From NCBI GenBank assembly GCA_023053685.1, contig JALIGW010000002.1, positions 170,529,430 to 170,593,429 of the forward strand: a DNA stretch of 64,000 nt. The letters are read 5' to 3'. Positions within the stretch are counted from its first letter, which is position 1. Each line of letters opens with the position of its first letter. The notes beneath the pieces were generated by a model. That model saw nothing but the letters and a program-made list of their open reading frames with translations, was not told where the DNA came from and did no database searches. The stretch is from Diadophis punctatus similis (taxonomy: Eukaryota > Chordata > Lepidosauria > Squamata > Dipsadidae). This document shows positions 38,123-48,915 of this stretch, one piece after another. The position numbers and the translations under genes were made by a program.

Positions 38123-38782
38123 GTAACTAATTCTTCACCTCTCCTGTGATGCTACTGTTAGAAAAAAAAGATGTGCTTTAAAAAATGTGTGCTGTGGGGA
38201 ATTTAGCCATAGTCATGAAGTTTGGAATGTCTGCCACAGACTTTCAGTTTCCAACTCTGTGCTTCATAGTGGACTCTGCCCATTTTTACATACCACCTTC
38301 ATGTGTCTTGGAGGTCGAACTGCCTGCTCTGCCCCAACAAACATATTCACTCTGGGCAGAGAAATGGAATAAGTAAGTAATCAGGGGGGGGGGGGGTTGG
38401 AGGCCAATTTTTTCCTTTCAGAGTTCCTCTGATCTGATACTAAACCTCTGGGACACATAAAACAAAGTATCTTAACCAAACAAGCACTGTGTTTTAATAC
38501 TTAAGAATAGAGAAGCAGATTGCAGATCATTGGGAGTATCTATGACACTACAATTTAGGAAATTAAATACCCTATTGCTTCAAATCCCATTTTTAATAGA
38601 AAAAATGTCACTATGTTCTTCAGCTAAAGTAGATCTTGGCTGATATTAAGTCATTCTCAGGAGTTTATCTGACTGCATTTGGCTCCCTGTGCCTCTAGAA
38701 ATAGTTCAACCTACACTTATTGCATTGTCACAAACCCTAAAGGTGTACAGAACATTTGTTGTTGGGACCTTTGTAACATATA

Positions 38783-39159
38783 TAGGTAGTCCTCAACTTA
38801 CAACCACAATTGAGCCCAACAGTTCTGTTGCTAAGCGAGACATTTGTTAAGTGAGCTTTGCCCCATTTTACAACCTTTCTTGCAACAGTTGTTAAGTGAA
38901 TTGCTGCAGTTGTTAAGTTAGTAAGATGGGTTGTTAAATGAATTTGGCTTTCCCATTGACGTTGCTCGTCCGAGGGTCACAAAAGGTGATCACATGACCC
39001 CGGGACACTGCAACCATCATAACTATGAGTCAGTTGCCAGGGGTCTGAATTTTGATCATGTAACCATGGAGATAAGTGTGAAAAATGGCCATATGTCACT
39101 TTTTTCAGGACTGTTGTTTAACTTTAAAAGGTCACTAAATGGATTGTTGTAACTACCTG
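38783..39159. mobile_element. MITE of the CAGGTAGTCC family with TA flanks (copy 2)
   Basis: The left end is TAGGTAGTCCTCAACTTAC and the right end GTTGTAACTACCTG, each next to TA. GATCACATGACC and AACTATGAGTCAGTTGCC correspond to the copy at 30208 in reverse orientation. Confidence 0.75.
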
Positions 39160-39344
39160 TATTTCCATTGATTGGAAACCCAGTTTCTAGATTAGGAAAG
39201 AATTACTTTTCCCTACTTTCCATTTCCTGACTGAACTCTAAGCATATCTTCACATTAGCTTGTATAGGGTATATTGGAAAAAGAAACTTGGTACTTTTGG
39301 GCTGAACTGGTCAGATCAGAAAATGATCTAATGATCTTCAGGAG

Positions 39345-39595
39345 CAGGGGCAGGTTGCTCTCTTACCTCGCTATCGGTGCGCTGCATGCGCATTGCTACA
39401 TTTCGTGTGCTCATGCACTCACTACGCGCGTGCGCCCCCTCGTGCAATTTTGCTTCCGCGCATGTTCAAGAAGCAAAAAAACTCCAAAAATTCTGAAAAA
39501 AAGATGGCAACGCGCGACGGACCAGTGAAGACAGCACCGGAGCCGTCGCGCACCGGTGCGGCAGAGTCAATCGCATCGGTAGGAACCCACCACTG
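39345..39595. mobile_element. hAT-type element, 251 bp
   Basis: The ends CAGGGGCAGGTTGCTCTCTT and GGTAGGAACCCACCACTG are flanked by a perfect 8-bp duplication TTCAGGAG (39337-39344, 39596-39603). Same family as 11873-12239. Confidence 0.92.
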
Positions 39596-39603
39596 TTCAG
39601 GAG

Positions 39604-40790
39604 TATCATAATCATCATTATCATCAAAATAATGAAAACATTCATGATCTCAGTCATGAGTCTCTTGCTTCTCATTTAGAGAATGAGAATTGCTTCTCTG
39701 AATAACTAGATTTAATCTGGATTGTAGATTTGATGGCACCATAGCTTTATCTGTTTGGGATTTAATTTTTATGAACTATCCCGCAGCATTTCAATTTGAT
39801 GGGGTGAATTATTCAAATATAGTGAAGGCTAAAAGCAACTTAATTTGGTAATAGTTCCATGGAGCTTCTTCAAAGCTTGTTGTAATATATGAGAACTACT
39901 AGACCACAACTTTGTTCCTTGTGTTGTGACACGTTCCTCTGGTGGATTAAATACTATCAAGGAATAAGTCTTTAAAATTTCATTATAAATTAATTTTCTG
40001 ATTTTAATAACGACTTCATTGTGTGGTATCGATATTGAGTGATGACATTAATCCATAAATTAAGGCATGATATTTCTGCACTAATGAGAATATCAAACTA
40101 AATGAGACCATGGTACAAAAACATCAAAATTGAAATATGAAATTAACAACTGAGAAGTTTGATTACTCTGTTTCTTGTAACCAGCTTTGCTGTCACAAGA
40201 CAAAGCAAAACTTGAATAACTGACTGATAAAAATGAGGATTAATGAAGGTATATATGTTTTGGATATATTTTTGGGACTGCTTTTTTAAACTCCATGAAT
40301 GATTTTTTTTAATTAAATGAAGTAAGGGATGCATTTTTTATATACAGTATAGGCAAGAAAGTTATAGATGCACCCAAGAATAAATGCATGACCCTCACTT
40401 TGACAATAAAAGTCTTTGTTTGAGATGAAATGGTGGTAAGAGCTAGAATATGAATGGAAATCCTTTTTCATTTATAATTCATAATTTATCCAAAACTCAG
40501 ATTCACAGGCCAAGGTATTTTCACTTGCAGTTTAGTTTCGTCACCTACTTACCGATCAGTCTTAACGCTGAATTACTTACATATCTACTCGCAGAACTAA
40601 TACAAAGACAGAGGATATCTGGCAGAGTCTGCACAGATTTGTTCTAACTTGGCGTGCTCACAAAGGATTATATAGTAAATCCCTCTTCCTGTTAAGATTA
40701 TCTTTTCATATAGAAGGAAACAATAACTCTGATCCTGTCAGAGAAGGTATTTTCCATCCCAGCAGAGGAAAAGCATATGAGAAAAGTGAA
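39604..40790. other. Intronic DNA, no feature recognised
   Basis: A short trinucleotide-like ATCATCATTATCATC patch follows the hAT element. Otherwise nothing is supported. Confidence 0.45.
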
Positions 40791-40872
40791 CCCTTCCTTC
40801 CTTCCTTCCTTCCTTCCTTCCTTCCTTCCTTCCTTCCTTCCTTCCTTCCTTCCTTCCTTCCTTCCTTCCTTT
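40791..40872. repeat. (CCTT)n microsatellite
   Basis: About 20 uninterrupted 4-bp units. Confidence 0.97.
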
Positions 40873-40997
40873 TAGTATCTTTCTCCCAATCTGATTGCCT
40901 ACTAGAGCTTATACATTGCCCTTTGAGTCTTCCATGTTCATCTTCTTTTATCATATACTCTAGGCACACTCCATACCCACAATGCAATATTATATTC

Positions 40998-41065
40998 AAT
41001 AGAATAGAATAGAATAGAATAGAATAGAATAGAATAGAATAGAATAGAATAGAATAGAATAGAAT
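40998..41065. repeat. (AATAG)n microsatellite
   Basis: About 13 perfect 5-bp units. This motif is characteristically abundant in snakes, and supports the suggested host group. Confidence 0.97.
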
Positions 41066-41105
41066 GTACAATCCTGTATGGTTTTTGGCTTTCCTAGACA
41101 TTTAC

Positions 41106-41461
41106 TAGGGACGCAGTGGCTCAGTGGCTAAGACGCTGAGCTTGTCGATCAGAAAGATCAGCAGTTCGGTGGTTCGAATCCCTAGCGCCACGTAACGGAG
41201 TGAGCTCCCGTTACTAGCCCCAGCTTCTGCCAATGTAGCAGTTCGAAAGCATGTAAAAATGCAAGTAGAAAAATAGGGATCACTTTGGTGGGAAGGTAAC
41301 AGCGTTCCGTGCGCCTTCAGTGTTTAGTCATGCGGGCCACATGACCACGGAGATGTCTTCGGACAGTGCTGGCTCTTCAGTTTTGAAACAAAGATGAGCA
41401 CCATCCTCTAGAGTCAGGAACGACTAGCATATATGTGCAAGGGGAACCTTTACCTTTACCT
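41106..41461 (+). mobile_element. Sauria-type SINE with intact tRNA-like promoter boxes and 11-bp target duplication
   Basis: The head has an A box (TGGCTCAGTGGCTAAGACG) and a B box (GGTTCGAATCC) at tRNA spacing. The tail region includes CATGCGGGCCACATGACCA and AGTCAGGAACGACTAGCATA and ends with TTTACCTTTACCTT, a BovB-like LINE end that suggests BovB machinery moved it. TAGACATTTAC is duplicated on both sides (41095-41105, 41462-41472). It is full-length and well preserved. Confidence 0.9.
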
Positions 41462-41774
41462 TAGACATTTACATTCAGTCTCATTGCAACATTTCTAAAT
41501 GGACACACCTTGTGAGATATAAATCCATAGTATTCCTCAATATGTTTGTTTGGAACAGTCTTTTTTTCCCACTTCCACTGAAATAATTAGAAATTACCCG
41601 TTCATTCCAACCCCAAGCTCTAAAATCGCAACAAATCTGAATGTTGAATATGGTTAAGCAGGCTGAAAAATGGCTATATCTGAAGCCCCTTTGAGAATTG
41701 TTTGGGCATTATTTTTAACAATGCAGATTTTGCAGATATTGAGTTGGTCTCCTAAGATGTTTCATTCTCTTCTC

Positions 41775-41990
41775 CAGAGGTGGGTTTCTCCCGGTTCGGA
41801 CCGGTTCGCCCGAACCAGTAGCGACCCGCTGGTGACATCACAGTGATGTCACGGAACCGGTTCGATTGGTGCCGGTCCGTGGGCACCACCATCTTTTTTT
41901 TAATGTTTTTGAATTTTTTTTGAATTTTTTTGGGGGGGATTTCCCCCCCGGGGTTTTCTGTGCATGCGCAGAAGCTGGTTTCCTGCACTT
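41775..41990. mobile_element. hAT-type element, left end clear, right end lost
   Basis: The left end CAGAGGTGGGTTTCTCCCGG with GGTTCGGACCGGTTCG and GAACCGGTTCG matches this window's GAACCGG hAT group. TGACATCACAGTGATGTCA is a perfect palindrome at 41833-41851. The GCATGCGCAGAAGCTGG module follows. No right terminal repeat was found. Confidence 0.6.
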
Positions 41991-43035
41991 CCTTGCCACC
42001 ACTCCCGAGGCTCGCTTAGACGAAGAAGCCCGCCGGTGCTCTCTGTAGTTTCTCCCGCAGCGTTTTCTCGACTGGGAGGACCCAAAGCGGGTTTGGGCAG
42101 CGGGGTGTGTGTGTGTGAAAAGCGAGCTCCAAGTAGCTCACTTCCCCCTCACTTCAAACTTTCTGAAGCCAACCTTGATTTTTTTTTCTTCAGTAATAGG
42201 TCTCTCTCTTGTTTCCTACAGATGTTCCTTTTCCTCTGCAGTATTTTAGAGAGCCCTTTGCATATTCATCCGGGCCTAAATTTCTCCCATTTTTCATTGT
42301 GACAAGAATATAATTAGGTTTTCAGTATCTCGTTTTGTGGGATTTTCCCTCCTTCCTTGACACTTCTCTGTCAAGATTTCAGGCTATTGGTTCTGACCTC
42401 TCTTCCCTTGGAGTAACCAATATCCACTCTTCTGAACTCAAGAATACTTATCTCTTCAGACCTTCTCGTTTGGACATCATGATAACCCATTCAATTCTCT
42501 TCAAATAATCACCACTTTCACTTCTTCAGCCAATCCATCCCTGCTGATAAGAGTTTAATCTAGGATAGCAAACCTCAATTGTTCTTGTTCATTCCTTTAC
42601 CTTCTGAGAAATAAATCCAGCAAGAAAGAGGGAGTGGGGACTTATTTGGACTTCTAATCTTTGTAGATTTGCAGTAGATGTAGATCTGAAGCAGAACACA
42701 TATCATGTTAAAACACGTCATATGTTCTCTGTATTTCACAATAACCCAATGAAGTATGCCTTCTCAATACTGCACTCATACAGCATATTTGCTGCACTCA
42801 TACAGCAAATATTAAGCTAAGAAGTAGGAATGCTTTTTATTTAATTAATGGATAAATGAGTTAAAGCATGAATATAGACAAATAGGTAGAATTTAAAAAC
42901 TCTTGAGTCAAGCTTAATTTGTTGAGTAGTGGCGCCGAGTAAAGCTCATCATCTTTTCCCACAAGAATCCAAGCAGGTTTTTTGCAAGCTTTCTTTATTT
43001 CAGTAATATAATTTAGGGCAAAAAGGAAGTCAGTT
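41991..43035. other. Intronic DNA, no feature recognised
   Basis: No exon or repeat boundary identified beyond a short (TG)n at about 42106. Confidence 0.45.
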
Positions 43036-43179
43036 TTATTACCTCCAGAAGTTGTGAATGCTCCAACACTAGACATTTTTAAGAAGATGTTGGATAACCA
43101 TCTGTCTGAAGTAGTGTAGGGTTTCCTGCGTAAGCAGGGGGTTGGACTAGAAGACCTCCAAGGTCCCTTCCAACTCTGT
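43036..43179 (+). mobile_element. CR1 LINE 3' end (5'-truncated)
   Basis: It encodes LPPEVVNAPTLDIFKKMLDN and LSEVV, then a stop. It continues with GGTTGGACTAGAAGACCTCC and GGTCCCTTCCAACTCTGTTG. It is nearly identical to the tail of the CR1 at 53222-55285. It passes straight into a (TTA)n tract. Confidence 0.9.
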
Positions 43180-43181
43180 TG

Positions 43182-43264
<83 letters not shown>
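43180..43264. repeat. (TTA)n microsatellite, left half, following a CR1 3' end
   Basis: About 28 units begin where the CR1 terminus ends. The tract is interrupted by the copia element and resumes at 47949. Confidence 0.95.
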
Positions 43265-43530
43265 TGTCAGAGTTACGCAATAAATCAGAAGCTTCACAAG
43301 ATAACTGCATTTTGCTGATTCAAATAACTTCTTTATAAGTAGAATAAAACATTAACAATACCACACTTTGTTTCAGATCACATGTTGAGATGTTTTCATA
43401 CTGGAGTATAATGGTGGACAGAGTAAACCACACCCTTCTTCTTGCTAAGTTTCTGGACATGCTCAATTAACACTTCAGCCAGATTGGCTGACTCAATCAC
43501 ATGGCTCTCCCAGTCATGAATATTCCAACA
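43265..43530 (-). repeat. 3' LTR of the copia element
   Basis: On the - strand it begins TGTTGGAATATTCATGACTG and ends GCGTAACTCTGACA (TG...CA). A TATAAAG motif lies at about 43331-43337 on the complement. The first 17 bases encode the last codons and the stop of Gag-Pol. Confidence 0.96.
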
Positions 43531-46500
43531 CTCCTCCCTTCATTACTGGGAGAGACATCAAACCTATTGGATTTAAACATTTCCTATAATGGACACCACC
43601 CAATGGTTTAGTCATCATGTCTGCTAAATTATCCTCTGAAGAACAATGATGTAAACGTATCAATTTTTCTTTTACAGCTTCCCTGACATTACAATACTTA
43701 ATGTCCACATGTTTACTTCTGTTCTTCACCCTGTCACCTGTTGCCATTTTTATACAAGCAGCATTATCTTCATAAACAGTTACAGCTTCATTTACATTTA
43801 CATTTAAATCTTGTAACAACTGTACATACCAAACTACTTCAGAACATAACTCAGACAATGCAATAAACTCTGCTTCAGCAGTTGAAATAGCAACCGTTGT
43901 TTGTTTTCTGGACTTCCAACCAATTAAAGCCCCTCCAAACAATATTACAATTCCAGAATTAGACTTTCTGGTTTTTACATCATTTGCATAATCACTATCA
44001 ACATAACATTTCAATTTTAATTCTTCAGTGACCTGTATTTGAAGACCTAAATTCACAGTTCCCTTCAAATACCTGAGAATTCTTTTCACACCCATCCAAT
44101 GCAACTTTGTAGGTGTAGCAGTAAAGCGACTTAAGATGCTCACTGCACAAGCTATATCTGGTCTGGACCACTGTGACAGATATAACAGACTCCCTATTGC
44201 AGAGTGATATATCTCCTGATCACAGGCTTCACTTTTGTCCTCACCCAAACTATTGTAAAAATCTGTGCTCATAGGTGTAGGAGCAATATTACAATCTTTC
44301 ATGTTATACTTCTCTAATAATTGTTCAATTTTTCTCCTTTGACTGAGAATATAACCACCTTTTTCAGTTTTTTGTATCTCTACACCGAGATAATTCTTTA
44401 TTTCTCCCAAATTCTTTAATTCAAATTTCTTTTCTAACTTATTAGCAAATTCTTTAACTTGTGATGCATCCTTTGCAATGAAACAAAGATCATCCACAAA
44501 TGCTAATAATAGACAATTCCCACCTTGTAACTTTCCAGTGTATATGCAACCATCAGCTTTGCAACTCTTGAACCCAAGACCTTTCAATGCAGTATCTAGA
44601 CAGATATTCCAATTTCTGGCTGACTGCTTCAGCCCATAAATGGCCTTGTTCAATTTATACACCATGTTAGGTTTTTTATTTTCATACCCTGGCGCTTGAA
44701 CCATATAAATTTCTTCCTCTAATTCAGCATTGAGAAATGCAGTGGTTATATCAAAATGCCAAATTCTATGCCTGTAAGCTGATGCTAATGCCAGTGCTAG
44801 TCTTATGCTCTCACCTTTTACAGTTGGTGCAAACACCTCATCATAGTGCACATTCTTTAATTGAGAAAAACCTTGTGCCACCAATCTTGCCTTATACTGT
44901 ACTTCATTATTGGGTAATACCTTTTTCTTATATACCCACTTACATCCTACAGCTTTCGTACCCTGTGGCAAAGTCACAGATGTGAACACTTCATGATCTC
45001 CCATGGATTTCATCTCTTTATCCATGGCTTCCTTCCACTTTTCTTGTTCAACTTTTGGTAATGCCAATACTACCTTATAGTTTCTTGGCTCATACCACAC
45101 ATTACACACTTTAACTTTACTGGCAGAATACCTGTCTGGCGGAACCCCTCTGTTCCTACGCTCTGACCTACGTGGCATTGCCTGTACTTGTGTTTCAAGC
45201 TTTTCTGTCTTCATATCTTGTTCAGACTCTCCTCCCTGAACATAGACACCTTCAGTAAATGATTCACCATCATTAAATGAGTTATTGTCACTAAGTGGAT
45301 CACCGTCACTAAGCGGATCACCACTAAGTGATTCACCATCATTAAATGAGTTATTGTCACTAAGTGGATCACCATCACTAAGCGGATTAAGTGAGACATT
45401 TTTAGAATTTGCATCAATTCTGTTCCAATTTTGTTCTGCAAAACTAGCAGACCTTGAAATTACTATCCTTTTACTTCCATCGCTAAAGCGATACCCTTTT
45501 GAGCCTGGCTCATAGCCCACAAATCTGAGCTTTCTAGCCTTTTGTTGTCCCTTTCTTCTGATTGCCTTTGGAATATGTACCCATGCAGTACTTCCAAATA
45601 TTTTTAAATGTGCTAGAGAAGGCTTTCTCCCATATAGCATTGCATATGGAGTATTATTGATGGATGAACTCCACAACCTATTAACTAAATAATTGGCAGT
45701 CAGTATGGCTTCACCCCAATATGACCTGCTCATACCAGAATCCTCCAGTAATGAGTCTTTCATTGTTTGCAAAACACCATTCCTCCTTTCAGCCACTCCG
45801 TTCTCCCCCGGTGTGTAAGGATTTGTGCACCTGTGTCTTATTCCCAATTGTCTCAACCATTGTTGAAAATTTGTTGACATAAACTCAGAACCTCTGTCAG
45901 TTTGCAACTGACATACCTGTTGTTTGTACCTTCTCTCTACAAAGCTTAACCATTGCTTAAATTGCTGTAGCACCTCTGTTTTACTCTTAAGTAAGTAGCA
46001 AAACCCAAACCTGCTGTAGTCATCCACAATGACCAGCGCATACTTTGCTCCTCCCAAACTGGCTTGCATAGGCCCAATTAAATCAGCATGAACCAGTTCT
46101 AGAGCTTTTGTGGTTTGTCTTGTGCTAAACTTGCTAACTGGGAATGCTTTGGATTTTGATGCTTTACATACTGCACAATCCAAATATGCCTTACATCCCT
46201 TCAAATCTAATCCTTCTGCAAATTCTTTCATTTGTTGAACAACCTTAAAATTAGCATGACCAAGTCGTCTGTGCAGAAGATGAACACATGAATTATGTTC
46301 TGCTACATTTTTAAATGTCTGGGAACAATGTGGGACCTTTTGTCCCTGCAATACATAAAGATTATCCTCTTTTATGCCCTGTGCACAAACAATCCCATTT
46401 CTTTGGATGATACACTTTCCATTAACAAATATGGTTTCATAACTTTGCTTGTCTAAACTAGACACACTTAACAAATTATGCTCCATTTCAGGTACACATA

Positions 46501-47566
46501 ACACATCAGTAAACCTGGATTCCAAATATGGAATTTGCACATCGCCTCTTCCAATGATTTTAGCCTTTTGACCATTGGCTAAGGCCACTTCTTCATGGTT
46601 TCCTGGGAAAAATCTGAAAAATAAGTCAGAATTATTAACAATTGTTTGACTAGCCCCACTGTCAATCAACCATTTGTCTCTATTGTTATTATAACAAACT
46701 TTTGCAACTGCAATCTGTCCTTGCAAATAATGTCTCTTGTCTTGCATATTTCTTCTCTGTGCACAGCTTTTCTGCAGATGATTTGTCTCTCCACAAATGA
46801 AACATGCTTTTTTAACTTGCTTGAAGAATTGTTGCTGTGTAACTTGATCTCTCCTGCCTCTGCTTTCCTCTTGTCTGCAGACACCTCGGCTGTTGCTAGA
46901 GATAGGCAGCCTGTGGAAAATTTTGCTGGAGACTTGCTGTAAGTTTCCACTGTACTCCTTGTTGGGCCCCCGCCTGTGGAATTTTCCATCAGCATGGCTG
47001 AAAAGCCTTTTCTCATATTCATTCAATAAACACGATTTCAAAGCCTCCAAATTCAAATCTGCTTCTGGCTTACTTTCAAAAATAGCTGATACAGTCTCCC
47101 AGCTCTGATCCAAACTATTTAACACTAATAAAACCTTTTGGGACTCTGGAAACTTTACTCCACGTTGCTCCAATTCTAGAAAATTAGACTGCATTTTCAT
47201 TAAATGATCTTCCATAGAATCTCCTGTCTGCAAACTCATTCTGAAAAGCTTTCTTGAAAGTTGGACCACATTACACGCAGAAACATTGACATGTACTGCT
47301 TTCAATTTCTGCCATATTTCTTTTGCAGACTTTAATTCAGCTACATTTAAGAATTGATCATCCCCCAGACTTAACAGAAGATAAGCCATAGCTTTGTCAT
47401 GAGCCTTTTGATCTGCTGCTCCAAGCACACCTTGTGGGGGGTCTGCTACGATGTCCCATAATTCTTTTGCTTTCAAAAAACATTCCATTTTTGCAGCCCA
47501 AATTAAATAATTTTTCTTCCCCAATTTGGGTATTGGACTGTCTTTAAATTCCATAGCAGCAGCCAT
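43514..47566 (-). CDS. Copia Gag-Pol polyprotein, 1350 residues, intact
   Basis: A single frame with no shift between gag and pol. Residue order: Gag with PKLGKKNYLIWAAKMECFL (about 10-30); zinc knuckle CFICGETNHLQKSC (about 255-268); aspartic protease DSGAS (about 302); pre-integrase HHCC with HRRLGHANF and CAVCKASK (about 432-470); integrase core with DLIGPM, TDRGSEF and ENGVAERRN supplying D, D and E (about 495-590); reverse transcriptase with FDITTAFLNAELEEEIY and active site FVDD (about 1023-1026); RNase H with YVDSDYAND, STAEAEFIALSE and SKHVDIKY (about 1188-1290). All catalytic residues I could check are present. The start chosen is the first methionine after a 116-base leader; a second follows four codons on. 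The serine/aspartate-rich linker carries an in-frame duplication. Drosophila copia is similarly one frame of about 1400 residues. Confidence 0.97.
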   Translation of the reverse strand: MAAAMEFKDSPIPKLGKKNYLIWAAKMECFLKAKELWDIVADPPQGVLGAADQKAHDKAMAYLLLSLGDDQFLNVAELKSAKEIWQKLKAVHVNVSACNVVQLSRKLFRMSLQTGDSMEDHLMKMQSNFLELEQRGVKFPESQKVLLVLNSLDQSWETVSAIFESKPEADLNLEALKSCLLNEYEKRLFSHADGKFHRRGPNKEYSGNLQQVSSKIFHRLPISSNSRGVCRQEESRGRRDQVTQQQFFKQVKKACFICGETNHLQKSCAQRRNMQDKRHYLQGQIAVAKVCYNNNRDKWLIDSGASQTIVNNSDLFFRFFPGNHEEVALANGQKAKIIGRGDVQIPYLESRFTDVLCVPEMEHNLLSVSSLDKQSYETIFVNGKCIIQRNGIVCAQGIKEDNLYVLQGQKVPHCSQTFKNVAEHNSCVHLLHRRLGHANFKVVQQMKEFAEGLDLKGCKAYLDCAVCKASKSKAFPVSKFSTRQTTKALELVHADLIGPMQASLGGAKYALVIVDDYSRFGFCYLLKSKTEVLQQFKQWLSFVERRYKQQVCQLQTDRGSEFMSTNFQQWLRQLGIRHRCTNPYTPGENGVAERRNGVLQTMKDSLLEDSGMSRSYWGEAILTANYLVNRLWSSSINNTPYAMLYGRKPSLAHLKIFGSTAWVHIPKAIRRKGQQKARKLRFVGYEPGSKGYRFSDGSKRIVISRSASFAEQNWNRIDANSKNVSLNPLSDGDPLSDNNSFNDGESLSGDPLSDGDPLSDNNSFNDGESFTEGVYVQGGESEQDMKTEKLETQVQAMPRRSERRNRGVPPDRYSASKVKVCNVWYEPRNYKVVLALPKVEQEKWKEAMDKEMKSMGDHEVFTSVTLPQGTKAVGCKWVYKKKVLPNNEVQYKARLVAQGFSQLKNVHYDEVFAPTVKGESIRLALALASAYRHRIWHFDITTAFLNAELEEEIYMVQAPGYENKKPNMVYKLNKAIYGLKQSARNWNICLDTALKGLGFKSCKADGCIYTGKLQGGNCLLLAFVDDLCFIAKDASQVKEFANKLEKKFELKNLGEIKNYLGVEIQKTEKGGYILSQRRKIEQLLEKYNMKDCNIAPTPMSTDFYNSLGEDKSEACDQEIYHSAIGSLLYLSQWSRPDIACAVSILSRFTATPTKLHWMGVKRILRYLKGTVNLGLQIQVTEELKLKCYVDSDYANDVKTRKSNSGIVILFGGALIGWKSRKQTTVAISTAEAEFIALSELCSEVVWYVQLLQDLNVNVNEAVTVYEDNAACIKMATGDRVKNRSKHVDIKYCNVREAVKEKLIRLHHCSSEDNLADMMTKPLGGVHYRKCLNPIGLMSLPVMKGGVLEYS
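43531..43541 (-). other. Polypurine tract of the copia element
   Basis: GAAGGGAGGAG directly precedes the 3' LTR on the - strand. It primes plus-strand DNA synthesis in this class. It lies within the last coding codons (Met-Lys-Gly-Gly), so the sequence serves two functions. Confidence 0.85.
45261..45390 (-). repeat. 69-bp in-frame tandem duplication in the copia linker
   Basis: GATTCACCATCATTAAATGA begins at 45261 and again at 45330, a period of 69 bp or 23 residues. It repeats the peptide LSDNNSFNDGES between integrase and reverse transcriptase and does not break the frame. Confidence 0.88.
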
Positions 47567-47668
47567 CCTGCTTTATTTTTCTTCTCTGCCTGTTCCTTTA
47601 ACAACACAGACAGCTTCTTATCAGCTTTAAATTACAATGCAGTTTTAATTTTACTTCTTGAGCGATTC

Positions 47669-47682
47669 CTGGGCCCATAACC
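47669..47682 (-). other. Copia primer-binding site, matching the anticodon arm of initiator tRNA-Met
   Basis: On the - strand GGTTATGGGCCCAG begins right after the 5' LTR. Its complement CTGGGCCCATAACC is the anticodon stem-loop of eukaryotic initiator tRNA-Met, including CAU. Priming from an internal tRNA fragment rather than the 3' end is known for Drosophila copia. Confidence 0.9.
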
Positions 47683-48048
<366 letters not shown>

Positions 48049-48142
48049 CCTTCAGAATGCAGGTTTCTCCCTATCCACCACCAAATTTAGATCTTCTCTC
48101 CAACTGTGCATAACATCTTTATCTTCTCTAGCTAAATTGAAG

Positions 48143-48276
48143 CAGCGGTGGGTTGCTCCCGGTTTCGGTCCGGTTCTTAGAACTGATAGTGTTGCCAGCG
48201 GGAGGCTCCGCCCACCCACGCAGGACGCTTCTGCGCTTAGTAAACTGGTAGTAAAGGGTTTTAGAACCCACTACTG
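48143..48276. mobile_element. hAT-type element, 134 bp
   Basis: The ends CAGCGGTGGGTTGCTCCCGG and TTTTAGAACCCACTACTG are inverted. The flanks AATTGAAG and GATTCAAG match at 6 of 8 positions. Internal deletion has removed most of the family's core. Confidence 0.78.
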
Positions 48277-48365
48277 GATTCAAGGTACCACTCATCTCCC
48301 ACACTGCTTCCTTTCCTAGTTCTACCTTGACTATGTTCTATTCATTCTCTCTTATCCTTATTCTG

Positions 48366-48545
48366 GATATCCCAAAGGTGCCTTTTTCCAAAATGCAACT
48401 GGACTTTCTTGGTTTTTTTTTTCTTTGAAAACTTTTCACTTCTCATCCAAGAAAGTTTTTCAGAACTGAAGTCCAATTGCCTTTTGGGGAGAAAAAAGCA
48501 CCTTTGGGACAACCATGGCCTTGATCATTGTGAATTTCCATAGAC
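48366..48545. mobile_element. Penelope-type terminal fragment
   Basis: CCCAAAGGTGCCTTTTTCC, TTCTCATCCAAGAAAG and AAGCACCTTTGGGACAACCA repeat the terminal motif of the fragment at 2242, with an inverted internal layout. Confidence 0.55.
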
Positions 48546-48824
48546 ATTTGCTCTGGATACTTTTGCCTCACTCACTTCCTCTATGCCTCACACCATCTAG
48601 ACTACTTGCCTGCATGCTTTGAAAAGAACATTGCAGATAAATAAAAGGCCAAGAATATTTATCTTAGTAATAAATATTAGGAAGAACAAGGTGAGGGGTA
48701 AGTACTGGTAGATGAATTAACTGGCTACTGGATGTTAGCAAACATGAATCTTTTGAATCCATTTTGATATAAAGCTAGAATATAAAGCTAACCTAAATTT
48801 CCTCATGTTTTCATTTTCTGATAG

Positions 48825-48915
48825 GTGTACACCGTCCTTCTCAAACATCAGATATTTCTGGTTTTTATTCCCTCCCTCCCAATGGGGTTGGACAGATAAC
48901 ACCTTCTGTGGGATG
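48825..48915 (+). CDS. TCF7: Internal exon of TCF7, downstream of the exon at 37990
   Basis: The 91-base exon lies between the acceptor TTTTCTGATAG and the donor GGATG|GTAAGT. Joined to the previous exon it reads GVHRPSQTSDISGFYSLPPN followed by GVGQITPSVGW, with the tryptophan codon split TG|G. VHRP.QT.D.SGFYSL is the TCF7-specific stretch as I remember it (mammalian TCF7 has VHRPLQTPDLSGFYSL), whereas LEF1 and TCF7L2 have different residues here. The block lies before the HMG box. It is one residue longer at the junction (Gly) than my recollection of the mammalian protein. The next exon should begin in phase 2; it was not found in the remaining 15 kb. Confidence 0.87.

Noticed and set aside
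41106..41180. tRNA gene (A and B boxes present)
   Set aside because: The sequence continues into a SINE body and LINE-like tail with a target duplication, and does not fold as a full tRNA by eye. The other SINE heads were rejected for the same reason.
44737..44985. Open frames on the + strand opposite the copia Gag-Pol
   Set aside because: Antisense shadows of the long coding frame.
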